From G965216745 sp965216745 (GTDB lineage Bacteria > Pseudomonadota > Alphaproteobacteria > Rickettsiales > Anaplasmataceae): DNA of 64,000 nucleotides. Under the pieces are notes generated by a model, which saw nothing but the letters and a program-made list of their open reading frames with translations, ran no database searches and was not told the origin of the DNA. Shown in pieces: positions 17,283 through 26,697 of this stretch (its first letter is position 1; each line of letters begins with the position of its first letter). The position numbers were made by a program, and so were the translations under genes. The stretch is taken from NCBI GenBank assembly GCA_965216745.1, contig OZ244191.1, positions 930,001 to 994,000 on the forward strand. Direction: 5' to 3'.

Positions 17283-18779
17283 CTACTTGCTACAAACTTT
17301 TTCAATCATCTCAATCGTCTGATTCACGCCATATAATGCTATAAAAGAGCCGAATCTTGGTCCGCTACTCTGACCTAACAAAAGTTCATATAATGATTTA
17401 AACCATTGCTTGATGTCATCTTCATAATATCTCTTGCCCACAGTGAAAACTAAATTTTGCAAAATCTCGGGATCATTAGAATGGGCATTCTTTAATTCAA
17501 AGGCTAAGTCTTTCAAAGACTTTTCTTCTTTTTGAGACATGGTACGTTTAATCTTATTAGGAGCCACAAAATCGTTATAATATACTATTGCAAAATCAAC
17601 TAAAATCTCAACAAAAGAATTAATCTCAGTATTGTACTTTTCAAGAAAACCCAATATTGTTTCCTTATTATTAGTGTTACACGCAGACACAAGATTTAAT
17701 AAAAGAGAAAAAGATATTGATGTTGAAAAATTATAACTAATATTGTTTATATAAAAAAGAGGATTTCTAGGGTCATCAACATTACTTTGAGATTCCAGCA
17801 ATGATATATATTCATCTACAGATTTTGGAATACAATCAAAATACAATCTCTTGGCTCTATTTGGGTTCTGAAACATATACAAAGACAAACTTTGCACAGG
17901 AGCATATTTAACCCAATCCTCAACACTCAGACCATTACCAATAGACTTGGAAATTTTCTTACCGTCTTGATCAAGAAACATTTCGTATTTATATAATACT
18001 GGAACAACACCATTTAAAACACGACAAATTTTAGATGACAATTGTGCACTGGGCAACAAATCTTTTCCATGCATCTCATAATCCACACCAAGAGCAGACC
18101 ATCTCATGCCCCAATCTGGCTTCCATTGAAGTTTACATCCACCATTCAATGCGCTAACTTTAATTAAATCACCAGTATCTTCATCGATATATTTTAATTC
18201 ATTATTTTCTAAATCTAATTCTTGAATTTTAACCTGTAAAATCTTACCTGTTCTAGGACAAATTGGTAAAAATGGGCTATAAGTCTTTTGTCTTTCAGAG
18301 CCAAGAGTTGGCTTTATTATATCAATTAACTTATCATGTTTTGCAAGCGCAAGCTTTAATTTTTCATTATAATGACCCGATTTATAATAATCAGTTGAAC
18401 TTACAAAAGTATACTCAAAACCAAACTTATCAAGAAAATCGCACAAACAAGAATTTACATAATGACCATAACTAGGATAACCCTCTTTAGGGTCAGGAAT
18501 AGATGTAATAGGTAATCCAATTTTTTCTTCGATTCCATTTACGTTTTTCAAACTAGCAGGAATTTTACGCAAAGCATCCATATCATCTGAAACAACAATT
18601 ATTTCAACTTCGCGAGTACTATCTAAGCTTTTTAAAGCTTTGGCAACACAATGAGTACGAAAAACCTCACAAAAAGTGCCTATATGAGGCATTCCAGATG
18701 GTCCAAACCCCGTACAAAAAATCAGCTTGTTTTTTTTGTTGGTTTTTAAAATTCTTTCAGCCTCTTTTATAGCCCACAT
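17283..18779 (-). CDS. lysS: Class I lysyl-tRNA synthetase
   Basis: Charges tRNA-Lys. This is the archaeal/alphaproteobacterial class I (LysK-type) enzyme rather than the common class II form, shown by the Rossmann motifs FGPSGMPHIGTF (HIGH equivalent, residue about 32) and KKISKSIGNG (KMSKS equivalent). About 498 residues from ATG at 18779 (MWAIKEAERI); a TTG two codons earlier is less likely. It ends 10 bases from the stop of mltG on the other strand (convergent). Class I LysRS is usual in Rickettsiales. Confidence 0.93.
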   Translation of the reverse strand: MWAIKEAERILKTNKKNKLIFCTGFGPSGMPHIGTFCEVFRTHCVAKALKSLDSTREVEIIVVSDDMDALRKIPASLKNVNGIEEKIGLPITSIPDPKEGYPSYGHYVNSCLCDFLDKFGFEYTFVSSTDYYKSGHYNEKLKLALAKHDKLIDIIKPTLGSERQKTYSPFLPICPRTGKILQVKIQELDLENNELKYIDEDTGDLIKVSALNGGCKLQWKPDWGMRWSALGVDYEMHGKDLLPSAQLSSKICRVLNGVVPVLYKYEMFLDQDGKKISKSIGNGLSVEDWVKYAPVQSLSLYMFQNPNRAKRLYFDCIPKSVDEYISLLESQSNVDDPRNPLFYINNISYNFSTSISFSLLLNLVSACNTNNKETILGFLEKYNTEINSFVEILVDFAIVYYNDFVAPNKIKRTMSQKEEKSLKDLAFELKNAHSNDPEILQNLVFTVGKRYYEDDIKQWFKSLYELLLGQSSGPRFGSFIALYGVNQTIEMIEKVCSK

Positions 18780-19039
18780 ATACAAAACCTACTACTTTAA
18801 AATGAACGAGCATACAAAGTAAAAACTTTATATGCAAGAATATATAAGAGAATATACAAATATTTAATCTGGCACAAAATAAAAAATATATCTATATGCA
18901 TTATAATAACTTATAGATCAATTAATAAACTTGAATAAACACGTACATTCAATAGACTAATCTTATTAAAATTAGATATACTATAGAAATATACGCTCTG
19001 ACAAATTACAATCATTTACTATACAAAATTGGTGAAAAT

Positions 19040-20122
19040 ATGATCGATATAAAAAATCATTTAAATGCGTTAAAAAATAGATTTAAATATTTAGAATCAC
19101 TGTTAAATAACCCCAGTGAACTTGCAACTAAAGATTTAGGTAAATACTCAAAAGAGCATCACGATGTTTCGAACAAAATTCAAATATTTGAAGATTATCA
19201 AAATAGCCTAAATGAACAAGATTATTTAAAAAACCTACTTAAACAAGAAACTGACAATGATGTAATACAAATTGCTAATGAAGAACTGAGCGATGTTGCA
19301 AAATCAATAGAAATTAACGAGCGTAGGGTTAAATTAGCAATACTACCAGAAGATTATGACGACAATAAAAATGTCATACTTGAAATAAGATCAGGTACTG
19401 GTGGTGAAGAAGCTTCTTTATTTGCTTCAGATTTATATAAAATGTATCAACGTTATTCTCATCACAATGATTGGAAATTTGAAATAATGAATATTGCACA
19501 TACAGGTGTTGGGGGATTCAAAGAAGCTTCAGCATCAATTAGCGGAAAGAATGTTTTTTCTAAAATGAAATTTGAAGCAGGAGTACATAGAGTACAAAGA
19601 GTGCCAGAAACAGAATCATCAGGTAGATTACACACTTCAGCAGTCACAGTTGCCGTCATGCCAGAAGCAGATGAAGTTGATATCAATATACAAGACTCTG
19701 ATGTAAGGATAGACGTATATAGATCAAGTGGACCAGGAGGTCAATCAGTAAATACTACAGATAGTGCAGTTAGAATAACTCATATTCCCACTGGTGTGGT
19801 AGTAATACAGCAAGATGAAAAATCGCAACATAAAAACAGAGCAAAAGCAATGAAAATATTAAGAGCTAGGCTTTATTCTATTGAAAGAGAAAAACAGGAA
19901 AGTGACAGAGCAAACATGAGAAGACAAATGATCGGATCTGGTGACAGATCAGAAAGAATAAGAACTTATAATTTCCCACAAGGAAGAGTGACAGATCACA
20001 GAATAAATTTCACTTCATACAGAATAGATAGTATAATCAATGATGGACAGATACATGAAATAGTCGAAAAACTAATTATAAAAAATGACTCGGAACGCTT
20101 AGAAGAATTTCAGAAAACATAA
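19040..20122 (+). CDS. prfA: Peptide chain release factor 1
   Basis: Terminates translation at UAA and UAG. 360 residues with the peptidyl hydrolysis motif GGQ at 233-235 (SSGPGGQSVNTTDSAVR) at the same place as in E. coli. The stop-codon recognition tripeptide reads PET (about 189-191, canonical P-x-T of RF1), which separates it from RF2. Other family wording: LEIRSGTGGEEASLFA and GDRSERIRTYNFPQGRVTDH. prmC (hemK), which often follows prfA, is absent. It is divergent from lysS with about 260 bases between. Confidence 0.96.
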   Translation: MIDIKNHLNALKNRFKYLESLLNNPSELATKDLGKYSKEHHDVSNKIQIFEDYQNSLNEQDYLKNLLKQETDNDVIQIANEELSDVAKSIEINERRVKLAILPEDYDDNKNVILEIRSGTGGEEASLFASDLYKMYQRYSHHNDWKFEIMNIAHTGVGGFKEASASISGKNVFSKMKFEAGVHRVQRVPETESSGRLHTSAVTVAVMPEADEVDINIQDSDVRIDVYRSSGPGGQSVNTTDSAVRITHIPTGVVVIQQDEKSQHKNRAKAMKILRARLYSIEREKQESDRANMRRQMIGSGDRSERIRTYNFPQGRVTDHRINFTSYRIDSIINDGQIHEIVEKLIIKNDSERLEEFQKT

Positions 20123-20304
20123 AAAAATATTTGTTCAAACTGTTTTGTGTGTTTAGTAATAAGATTCGCATCCATTTTTTTCGTTGTATGACATATGTAA
20201 TTACACATACTGGCTTTTACTAAAGTATACTTCTTGAAAGCTTATTGACTTAAAAATAACAATGAAATAGAATCAATTATTATTGAATCGTAAAGTAAGT
20301 ATTT

Positions 20305-22896
20305 ATGTCAGTTGCCCCAGATATAGAAGAAATAGTAGCAAAATCAGGAGCCAGTAGAGAGCCAGAATCAAGTCCTGTGAAATTTTTGATCTCAACGTTA
20401 TGCATAATTTGGGCAGTCTTCCAGATGTGGGTTGCCTCTCCAATGCAGTTTGACCTTGCCGTTCTTATAAGTTCTAAGGCTCTACTTTTCAACGAAATGC
20501 AGGTGAAATATATTCATCTATCATTTGCCACTGCTCTTATTTTTCTTACTTTCCCAGCATTTTCAAATTCTCCTAAGAATAGAATTCCTGCTCAAGATTG
20601 GATCATAGGAATTATCATGTGTTGTTCAGTGATGTATCTTTATGTTTTATATGAATCTGTAATGTCTCGAATGGGTAGACCTTCAGATGTAGATATACTA
20701 GTGTCAGTTTTTGGAATCGCATTTTTGTTTGAGGCTGCAAGAAGATCTGTTGGACTTGCAATGGCATCTATAGGTATAATATTTATTATGTTTTGCCATT
20801 TTGGCGAATCAATGCCAGACATAATATCTCACAAAAATGCATCTTTTGCAGCAATTGCATCTCATCAATGGTTATCTTCTGAAGGTGTTTTCGGAGTTGC
20901 TTTAGGAGTATCTTCATCATTTGTGTTTCTTTACGTTTTATTTGGTTCCTTTTTGGAAAAAACAGGCGCTGGCAACTTTTTCATACATTTATCATTCTCA
21001 TTGTTGAGCAGATTTACTGGAGGCCCAGCAAAAGCTGCTGTTGTAGCTTCTGGATTAATGGGGATGGTATCAGGATCATCAATTGCAAACACAGTAACAG
21101 TTGGAACATTCACAGTACCATTAATGAGAAAAATGGGTTTAAACGCTGAGAAAGCTGGGGCAATAGAAGTGTCTGCTGGTATTAATGGACAAATAATGCC
21201 ACCCGTCATGGGAGCTGCTGCTTTCATCATTGCTGAATATCTTTCAATCCCATATACTGAAGTAGTAAGACATTCATTTTTGCCAGCAATTTTAGTGTAC
21301 ATAGGTCTATTGTATATAGTTCATATTGAAGCTTTAAAGTTGGGAATAGGGAAAAAAACTCAAAACACAGGGCAACAAATTGGCTTTATAGCTAAAATAG
21401 CAAGCGGACTTTTATCAACTTGTTTGTTTGTTATATTCTGTGGTTTATGCTATTTTATGATCGAAGGGTTTGCATTCTTTCCTGGAATTGGATCTCTTAT
21501 CAAAAGCACTAATTTCTTTGTGGTATTCGGCTTCTTATCAATAATATATGTTTTAGTTTTGTGGTATCAATCCAAGTTTGCAGATCTTCAAGATGTTAGA
21601 GATTCTTCTGATGATCAATTTGTGAGCACTTTTGAAGTATTAAGAACTGGTTTACACTTTATAATACCAATAGTTGTATTAGTTTGGTGTTTGTTAGTAG
21701 AAGGAATGTCCCCTCAATTATCTGGCTATTGGACTGTAATGTTTCTAATATTCACAACGCTAACACAAAGGCCAATCAAGGCTTTCTTTCGCTCAGAGTC
21801 TAATTTGCTCGATTCTTTCAAAGCTGGTTTCGATGAATTTTTAGAAGCAATGATTTCTGGATCAAAAAATATGACTGTAGTTGCAGTCGCAACTGGAACA
21901 GCCGGTATAATAGTAGGTTCAGTTTCATTGACAGGACTTGGAGTTGGAATAAGTTCTATAATAGACGAAATAGCAAATGGCAGTCTTATAGTATCATTAT
22001 TGATAACTGCGATAATGTGCATAATACTTGGAATGGGAATGCCGACTACTGCATGTTATATAATAGTTTCTACTTTGATGGTTCCTGTTTTGAAGTTCAT
22101 AATGTATAAAAATGCATTATTCATTCCTTTGTTGTCTTTACATTTGTTCGTATTTTATTTTGGCCTAATGGCAGATGTAACACCTCCTGTAGGTCTTGCC
22201 TCTTATGCGGCTGCTGCAATATCTGGAGGCAATCCTATAAAAACAGGAGCTCAAGCTTTTCTATATAATATGCGTACAATGATTATTCCATTTGTATTTG
22301 TTTTCAATCCTTCTATTCTGCTTTTTGGAGTTGAGACAAATTTAGATTTCATTACCATAATAACTTCTTCTTTTTTAGGGATTTTAACTATAGCTGCAGG
22401 GACTCAAGGTTATTTCATATTAAAAAGCAAATTATATGAATCTCTAATTCTTGTTATTGGTGGTCTATGCTTTTTATTTCCTAATGTTTTTATGGACATT
22501 GCTTATAAACCTACCAAAAACATACCTATTGAATCTATCTCTACATTGAATTTGGAATCTGGAAAAGATGTTGTTCTTAATGTGGAAGGTTATGATTCAA
22601 TTGGTAAATTTGATTCACGTGTGGTCAGATATGTCAACCAAGCAGATCAGCCTTTTGAAAATTCTTTGATCAACTTTGGTATCACATCAAAATACCATGA
22701 ACACCAACTTGTAGTTTCAGATATTGATTACACAAAACCTGCCTACAAAAAGTGGAATATAAATAATAATTATATGATAAAAAGCATAGATATATCTAGA
22801 ACACAACCTAGTCAATTTATAGTATTAATTGTTGCTTTCTCTATGGTTTTATTAGTGTTTTTGATACAAAAAAGACGTACTAAACTTGATGTTTGA
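20305..22896 (+). CDS. TRAP transporter fused 4TM/12TM permease (TAXI type)
   Basis: A secondary transporter membrane protein of 863 residues that joins the small DctQ-like and large DctM-like parts in one chain. It works with an extracytoplasmic TAXI binding protein, not present here. Conserved large-subunit stretches: GGPAKAAVVASGLMGMVSGSS with ANTVTVGTFTVPLM, INGQIMPPVMGAAAFI, ILGMGMPTTACYI and MADVTPPVGLASYAAAAISG. The roughly 200-residue tail with further helices resembles the DUF3394 extension. Substrates in this family are often C4-dicarboxylates or amino acids; the actual one is unknown. It overlaps cvpA by a few bases. Confidence 0.92.
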   Translation: MSVAPDIEEIVAKSGASREPESSPVKFLISTLCIIWAVFQMWVASPMQFDLAVLISSKALLFNEMQVKYIHLSFATALIFLTFPAFSNSPKNRIPAQDWIIGIIMCCSVMYLYVLYESVMSRMGRPSDVDILVSVFGIAFLFEAARRSVGLAMASIGIIFIMFCHFGESMPDIISHKNASFAAIASHQWLSSEGVFGVALGVSSSFVFLYVLFGSFLEKTGAGNFFIHLSFSLLSRFTGGPAKAAVVASGLMGMVSGSSIANTVTVGTFTVPLMRKMGLNAEKAGAIEVSAGINGQIMPPVMGAAAFIIAEYLSIPYTEVVRHSFLPAILVYIGLLYIVHIEALKLGIGKKTQNTGQQIGFIAKIASGLLSTCLFVIFCGLCYFMIEGFAFFPGIGSLIKSTNFFVVFGFLSIIYVLVLWYQSKFADLQDVRDSSDDQFVSTFEVLRTGLHFIIPIVVLVWCLLVEGMSPQLSGYWTVMFLIFTTLTQRPIKAFFRSESNLLDSFKAGFDEFLEAMISGSKNMTVVAVATGTAGIIVGSVSLTGLGVGISSIIDEIANGSLIVSLLITAIMCIILGMGMPTTACYIIVSTLMVPVLKFIMYKNALFIPLLSLHLFVFYFGLMADVTPPVGLASYAAAAISGGNPIKTGAQAFLYNMRTMIIPFVFVFNPSILLFGVETNLDFITIITSSFLGILTIAAGTQGYFILKSKLYESLILVIGGLCFLFPNVFMDIAYKPTKNIPIESISTLNLESGKDVVLNVEGYDSIGKFDSRVVRYVNQADQPFENSLINFGITSKYHEHQLVVSDIDYTKPAYKKWNINNNYMIKSIDISRTQPSQFIVLIVAFSMVLLVFLIQKRRTKLDV

Positions 22897-23470
22897 TTTA
22901 TTATTATGTACTATAATTATAGTTTGCACAGCACTTGGTTTTGTAAATGGTTTTATAAAATCAACACTTAGTTTATTGTTTTTCTTTTTATCCTTTTTTA
23001 TAACAATAAATTTTCATGATTTGTTAGTCAGTTCATTGCAAATAAATCCTGTGTTAATATCTCATATTATATCTGCTTTGCTAATATATTCTATTTCAGC
23101 AATCACCTTTGCTATAATAAATTCACTTTTATGCAACGTGTTAAAACCTATTAGTTTAGGTGTTGTTGATAAATCTTTAGGATTTTTTTTGGGTGCTTTC
23201 AAAGGTTGGGCTATATGTTTAATTATATGTATCAGCATAAAATCCACATATTTTATAATCAACAATAATAAAGAAGAATATAAAGATGTTCCAACATGGT
23301 TCTTGAACACAAAATCTTATGATTGGATAGCTAAATCTGAAAATGCTTTTAACGATATAATAAGCATCAATACATCAAACCTAATTAGCACACAAATACA
23401 AAAACTTGCGGATATAATAGAAAAAATCGAGCAAGAAAATATTAAAGATAAAAGCCCATCGGAAAAATAA
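22889..23470 (+). CDS. cvpA: CvpA family membrane protein
   Basis: About 193 residues with four membrane helices in the first 120 residues, matching the CvpA (colicin V production) family: MFDLLLCTIIIVCTALGFVN, GFIKSTLSLLFFFLSFF, and LGVVDKSLGFFLGAFKG (the conserved D.xxG...G..kG). The role is poorly defined; elsewhere it affects envelope homeostasis. ATG at 22889 (eight bases inside the TRAP permease gene) was preferred over a TTG three bases earlier. The C-terminal third is hydrophilic and Lys/Glu-rich. Confidence 0.85.
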   Translation: MFDLLLCTIIIVCTALGFVNGFIKSTLSLLFFFLSFFITINFHDLLVSSLQINPVLISHIISALLIYSISAITFAIINSLLCNVLKPISLGVVDKSLGFFLGAFKGWAICLIICISIKSTYFIINNNKEEYKDVPTWFLNTKSYDWIAKSENAFNDIISINTSNLISTQIQKLADIIEKIEQENIKDKSPSEK

Positions 23471-23617
23471 AAATTCTATCAATAATTTATTTTCTCTCGA
23501 ATATCAATCATATATTATATTGATATATAAAATTGACTACGTGTATATGATTGATTGTTAATATATATTGATTAAATATAATTATCTGCTAAATTGGTTG
23601 TTTTAGGTCATATTGTT

Positions 23618-25042
23618 ATGTCTGGATATGTAGTGAGAGCTTCTTCTGATACAGTTGATGTCTGCTTTCCAAAAGGAACATTACCTCCTGTTATGAATGA
23701 ACTTAGATGTCAAATACCTGACTCTAATTCCGAATCAAAAAAAACTATTATACTTGAAGTTGTACAACACATAGGCAATAGATCCGTACGATGCGTGGCT
23801 ATGGACATGGTTTATGGAATACATAGAAATCTAGAAGTGGAAGATACAGGCTCTCCTATAAGTGTTCCTGTCGGAAAACAAAATCTAGGTAGAATTTTTA
23901 GCCCCACAGGTCGTTTAATTGATAACGGACCTCCTCTTTCCAAAGATGTCCCAACCTCATCTATACATGGCAAACCTCCAAAATTTTCCGATCAAGGAAT
24001 GAGTCAAGATATACTAGAAACTGGAATCAAAGTAATAGACTTACTAGCTCCTTATACTAAAGGTGGCAAAGTAGGTTTATTCGGTGGAGCTGGAGTAGGA
24101 AAAACGGTATTGATTATGGAGCTCATAAATAGTGTAGCTAAAAACCACAGTGGTTTTTCTGTATTCGCTGGTGTTGGAGAAAGAACAAGAGAAGGTAGCG
24201 ATCTTTATAGAGAAATGATTGAAGCTAAAGTAATAGACACAAATAATTACGAACAATCAAAAGCTGTTCTTGTTTATGGACAAATGAATGAGTCTCCTGG
24301 TTCAAGAGCAAGAGCAGCTTTGACTGGTATTACAATGGCTGAACATTATAGGGATCAAGACAAGCAAGACGTTTTGTTTTTTGTAGACAATATATTTAGA
24401 TTCACTCAGGCAGGTTCAGAACTTTCCACTTCTCTAGGCAGAATTCCTTCTGCTGTAGGTTATCAGCCCACATTAGGAACAGAGATGGGAAGTTTGCAAG
24501 AAAGAATAACTTCTACATTAGATGGGTCTATTACTTCTATACAGGCCATATACGTTCCTGCAGATGATCTTACAGATCCTGCTCCAGCGGCATCTTTTGC
24601 ACATCTTGATGCGACTACAGTTCTATCTAGGCAAATAGCAGAGCTTGGCATATATCCAGCAGTAGATCCATTAGACTCTATTTCAAGCTCACTTAGGCCT
24701 GAAATAGTTGGTGAAGAACATTATCAAATTGCAACAGAAGTCAAAAAATTGCTTCAAAAATACAAATCTTTGCAAGATATAATAGCCATTTTGGGAATGG
24801 ATGAATTATCTGACGAAGACAAAATTATAGTCTACAGAGCTAGAAAAATACAAAAATTTCTATCACAACCCTTTTATGTTGCAGAAGTGTTTACTGGTTC
24901 ACCAGGAAGATTCGTTAGCCTAAAAGATACTGTGATTGGCTTTAAGAGAATAATAGAAGGTGAATTTGATGATTTGCCCGAATCCGCATTTTATATGGTA
25001 GGTTCTATAGATGAGGCATTGAAAAAAGCAAATGTTAAATAA
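23618..25042 (+). CDS. atpD: ATP synthase F1 subunit beta
   Basis: Catalytic subunit of F1. Walker A GGAGVGKTVLIMEL, Walker B-type LFFVDNIFRFTQAGSE, and the family signature PAVDPLDSISSSL are intact. I chose ATG at 23618 (MSGYVVRAS, 474 residues); a TTG at 23594 would add eight atypical residues. atpD-atpC-transaldolase are packed with overlaps, while atpH-atpA lie 1.6 kb away on the opposite strand and atpG is not in the window: the split arrangement known from Anaplasmataceae. Confidence 0.96.
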   Translation: MSGYVVRASSDTVDVCFPKGTLPPVMNELRCQIPDSNSESKKTIILEVVQHIGNRSVRCVAMDMVYGIHRNLEVEDTGSPISVPVGKQNLGRIFSPTGRLIDNGPPLSKDVPTSSIHGKPPKFSDQGMSQDILETGIKVIDLLAPYTKGGKVGLFGGAGVGKTVLIMELINSVAKNHSGFSVFAGVGERTREGSDLYREMIEAKVIDTNNYEQSKAVLVYGQMNESPGSRARAALTGITMAEHYRDQDKQDVLFFVDNIFRFTQAGSELSTSLGRIPSAVGYQPTLGTEMGSLQERITSTLDGSITSIQAIYVPADDLTDPAPAASFAHLDATTVLSRQIAELGIYPAVDPLDSISSSLRPEIVGEEHYQIATEVKKLLQKYKSLQDIIAILGMDELSDEDKIIVYRARKIQKFLSQPFYVAEVFTGSPGRFVSLKDTVIGFKRIIEGEFDDLPESAFYMVGSIDEALKKANVK

Positions 25043-25295
25043 TCAAATAAATCTCACTGTAAACTGTTCTTCTGGAACTATTTTATCTTGTCGTGCATCA
25101 TGTATCTCTGTCTGTACTTTTGAATTTGGAAATCTTGAAATTCTCCCCAATCATGAAGCCCTCATTGCCTCTTTAACCCCTCCTTTCATAATTGTCTATG
25201 AAAGTAATAAGAAATCTAAAATTGAATTTTCTGGAAGTGGTTTCTTGAGATTTTTTCAAAATTGTAATATTTTTTTAGAGAATTGTAATGTTTGA
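25032..25295 (+). CDS. atpC: ATP synthase F1 subunit epsilon, short form
   Basis: Only 87 residues, against 130-140 in most bacteria. The N-terminal beta-sandwich is recognisable (INLTVNCSSGTILS, FGNLEILPNHEALIASLTPP) while the C-terminal helical hairpin, which inhibits ATP hydrolysis, is missing altogether. It overlaps atpD by 11 bases and the next gene by eight, and these tight overlaps suggest a stable short form rather than a recent break. It should still link gamma to the c-ring. Confidence 0.85.
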   Translation: MLNNQINLTVNCSSGTILSCRASCISVCTFEFGNLEILPNHEALIASLTPPFIIVYESNKKSKIEFSGSGFLRFFQNCNIFLENCNV

Positions 25296-25944
25296 ACTTT
25301 TTGTAGATACAGCTGATATAGAACAAATAAAAAAAATAAATAAATTAGGCATAATAGATGGAGTGACCACTAATCCTTCTTTATTTAAATCTTCTGCTTC
25401 ATCTTCTTATGTTTCTCTGATAGATCAAATTTCTAAGGAAATTTCCGGCCCCATCAGCGCAGAGGTTATGTCTACAAGTTTTGATGAAATGATTAAAGAA
25501 GCTTTAATATTGTCTGATGTTGCACCTAATGTTGTTATCAAAGTACCAATGACTTCTGACGGTATTGCTGCATGTAGCTATTTGAGGAAACAAGGGAAAG
25601 ACGTCAATGTAACTCTGTGTTTCTCTCCATGTCAAGCTGTAGTAGCAGCCAAAGCCAATGCAACATATGTGTCTCCTTTTATTGGTAGAATTGATGATGG
25701 TGGATCTGATGGTTTGTCTTTAATTGAATCTATATCAGGTATATATTCCAGTATTGGCGCCTCTACAAAAATATTGGCAGCTTCTATAAGAAGTACTGTA
25801 CACTGTCTGAATCTATTTCATCTCAATGTAGACGCAATAACTGCACCACCATCAGTGATATATAATTTGCTTAATCACAATCTTACCAAACAAGGTTTGG
25901 AGAAATTTTCCCAAGATTGGAAAAACACTGATCAGAGTTTTTAA
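25288..25944 (+). CDS. tal: Transaldolase (TalB/Fsa-like, short class)
   Basis: A 218-residue class I aldolase of the small transaldolase/fructose-6-phosphate aldolase group of the pentose phosphate pathway. Marks: MFELFVDTADIEQI, GVTTNPSLFKSS, the Schiff-base lysine in VVIKVPMTSDGIAA, NVTLCFSPCQA and YVSPFIGRIDD. ATG overlapping atpC by eight bases. Linking a carbon-cycle enzyme to the atpDC transcript is unusual but the overlap makes co-transcription very likely. Confidence 0.92.
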   Translation: MFELFVDTADIEQIKKINKLGIIDGVTTNPSLFKSSASSSYVSLIDQISKEISGPISAEVMSTSFDEMIKEALILSDVAPNVVIKVPMTSDGIAACSYLRKQGKDVNVTLCFSPCQAVVAAKANATYVSPFIGRIDDGGSDGLSLIESISGIYSSIGASTKILAASIRSTVHCLNLFHLNVDAITAPPSVIYNLLNHNLTKQGLEKFSQDWKNTDQSF

Positions 25945-25956
25945 CTTTTTTGACTT

Positions 25957-25974
25957 ATAATATTTACAAATATT
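25957..25974. other. Perfect 18-bp palindrome downstream of tal
   Basis: The inverted repeat taatattt-ac-aaatatta lies 13 bases after the transaldolase stop and 195 bases before the XRE-family regulator start, next to a T-run at 25945-25950. It could be an operator for the regulator or part of a weak terminator; in AT-rich DNA chance is also possible. Confidence 0.3.
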
Positions 25975-26169
25975 AATCATTTATAAATATCGTCTCAATT
26001 CATTTGGCAAATTCAATCAATAAATTTCATAAATTTAACAGTAAAAAGGTGATAAACATTAATAAAACATGCTTTTTACGATATTTGGGAATTTTTCGAT
26101 AATTTTATGGACTTTTTCTTTTTTTAACATAATATAGACTTATACATTAATATAATTTACTGTAATCAA

Positions 26170-26559
26170 GTGTCAGAATTTTGTATAAACACAGAGCTAG
26201 GTAAAAGAGTAAAAGCAATGAGAGTCCTTCACGGCTTCACTCAAGCGCAATTATCAAAGCAAATAGGAATCACATTCCAACAATTGCAAAAGTATGAAAG
26301 TGGAGCTAATAGAATCTGTGTCAGCAGGTTGTTTGATATATGCAAAGTATTTGCAATGGATATATCCACATTTCTCAAAGATTTTTCTGTAAATCTCACA
26401 GATCAGTTGTCAGATAACGGTTCAATAACGTTTGATAAAAAAACAAATAACAAGGAAATAATAGAACTTGTAAGAGCTTTTAATAGAATCAATGATCCAC
26501 TTATAAGAAAAAGTATATCTGTGTTGTTAAAAAATCTTTCAGAAGATACTACTAATTGA
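26170..26559 (+). CDS. XRE/Cro-C1 family transcriptional regulator (EcxR-like)
   Basis: 129 residues with a helix-turn-helix at residues about 10-65: LGKRVKAMRVLHGFTQAQL, SKQIGITFQQLQKYESGANR, CVSRLFDICKVF. The FQQLQKYE wording is typical of alphaproteobacterial members such as EcxR of Ehrlichia, which controls type IV secretion genes; that target is not shown here. GTG start at 26170. The C-terminal half (about 70 residues) is helical without a ligand domain. It stands alone with 225 AT-rich bases upstream. Confidence 0.85.
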   Translation: MSEFCINTELGKRVKAMRVLHGFTQAQLSKQIGITFQQLQKYESGANRICVSRLFDICKVFAMDISTFLKDFSVNLTDQLSDNGSITFDKKTNNKEIIELVRAFNRINDPLIRKSISVLLKNLSEDTTN

Positions 26560-26697
26560 TTGGTAATACAAAGTATATCTTTGTTTGAAAAATTGATATT
26601 GAGAAAATCCATTCTATGAAATTTATTTCAATTTGTTTTTATATTATTTGGCTAAGGAAATAAAGATTTTTCAAATATCTCAATCAAAAAGTATAAA

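Noticed and set aside
20931..21302. 123-codon antisense frame in the TRAP permease
   Set aside because: Inside a confident gene and without recognisable domain.
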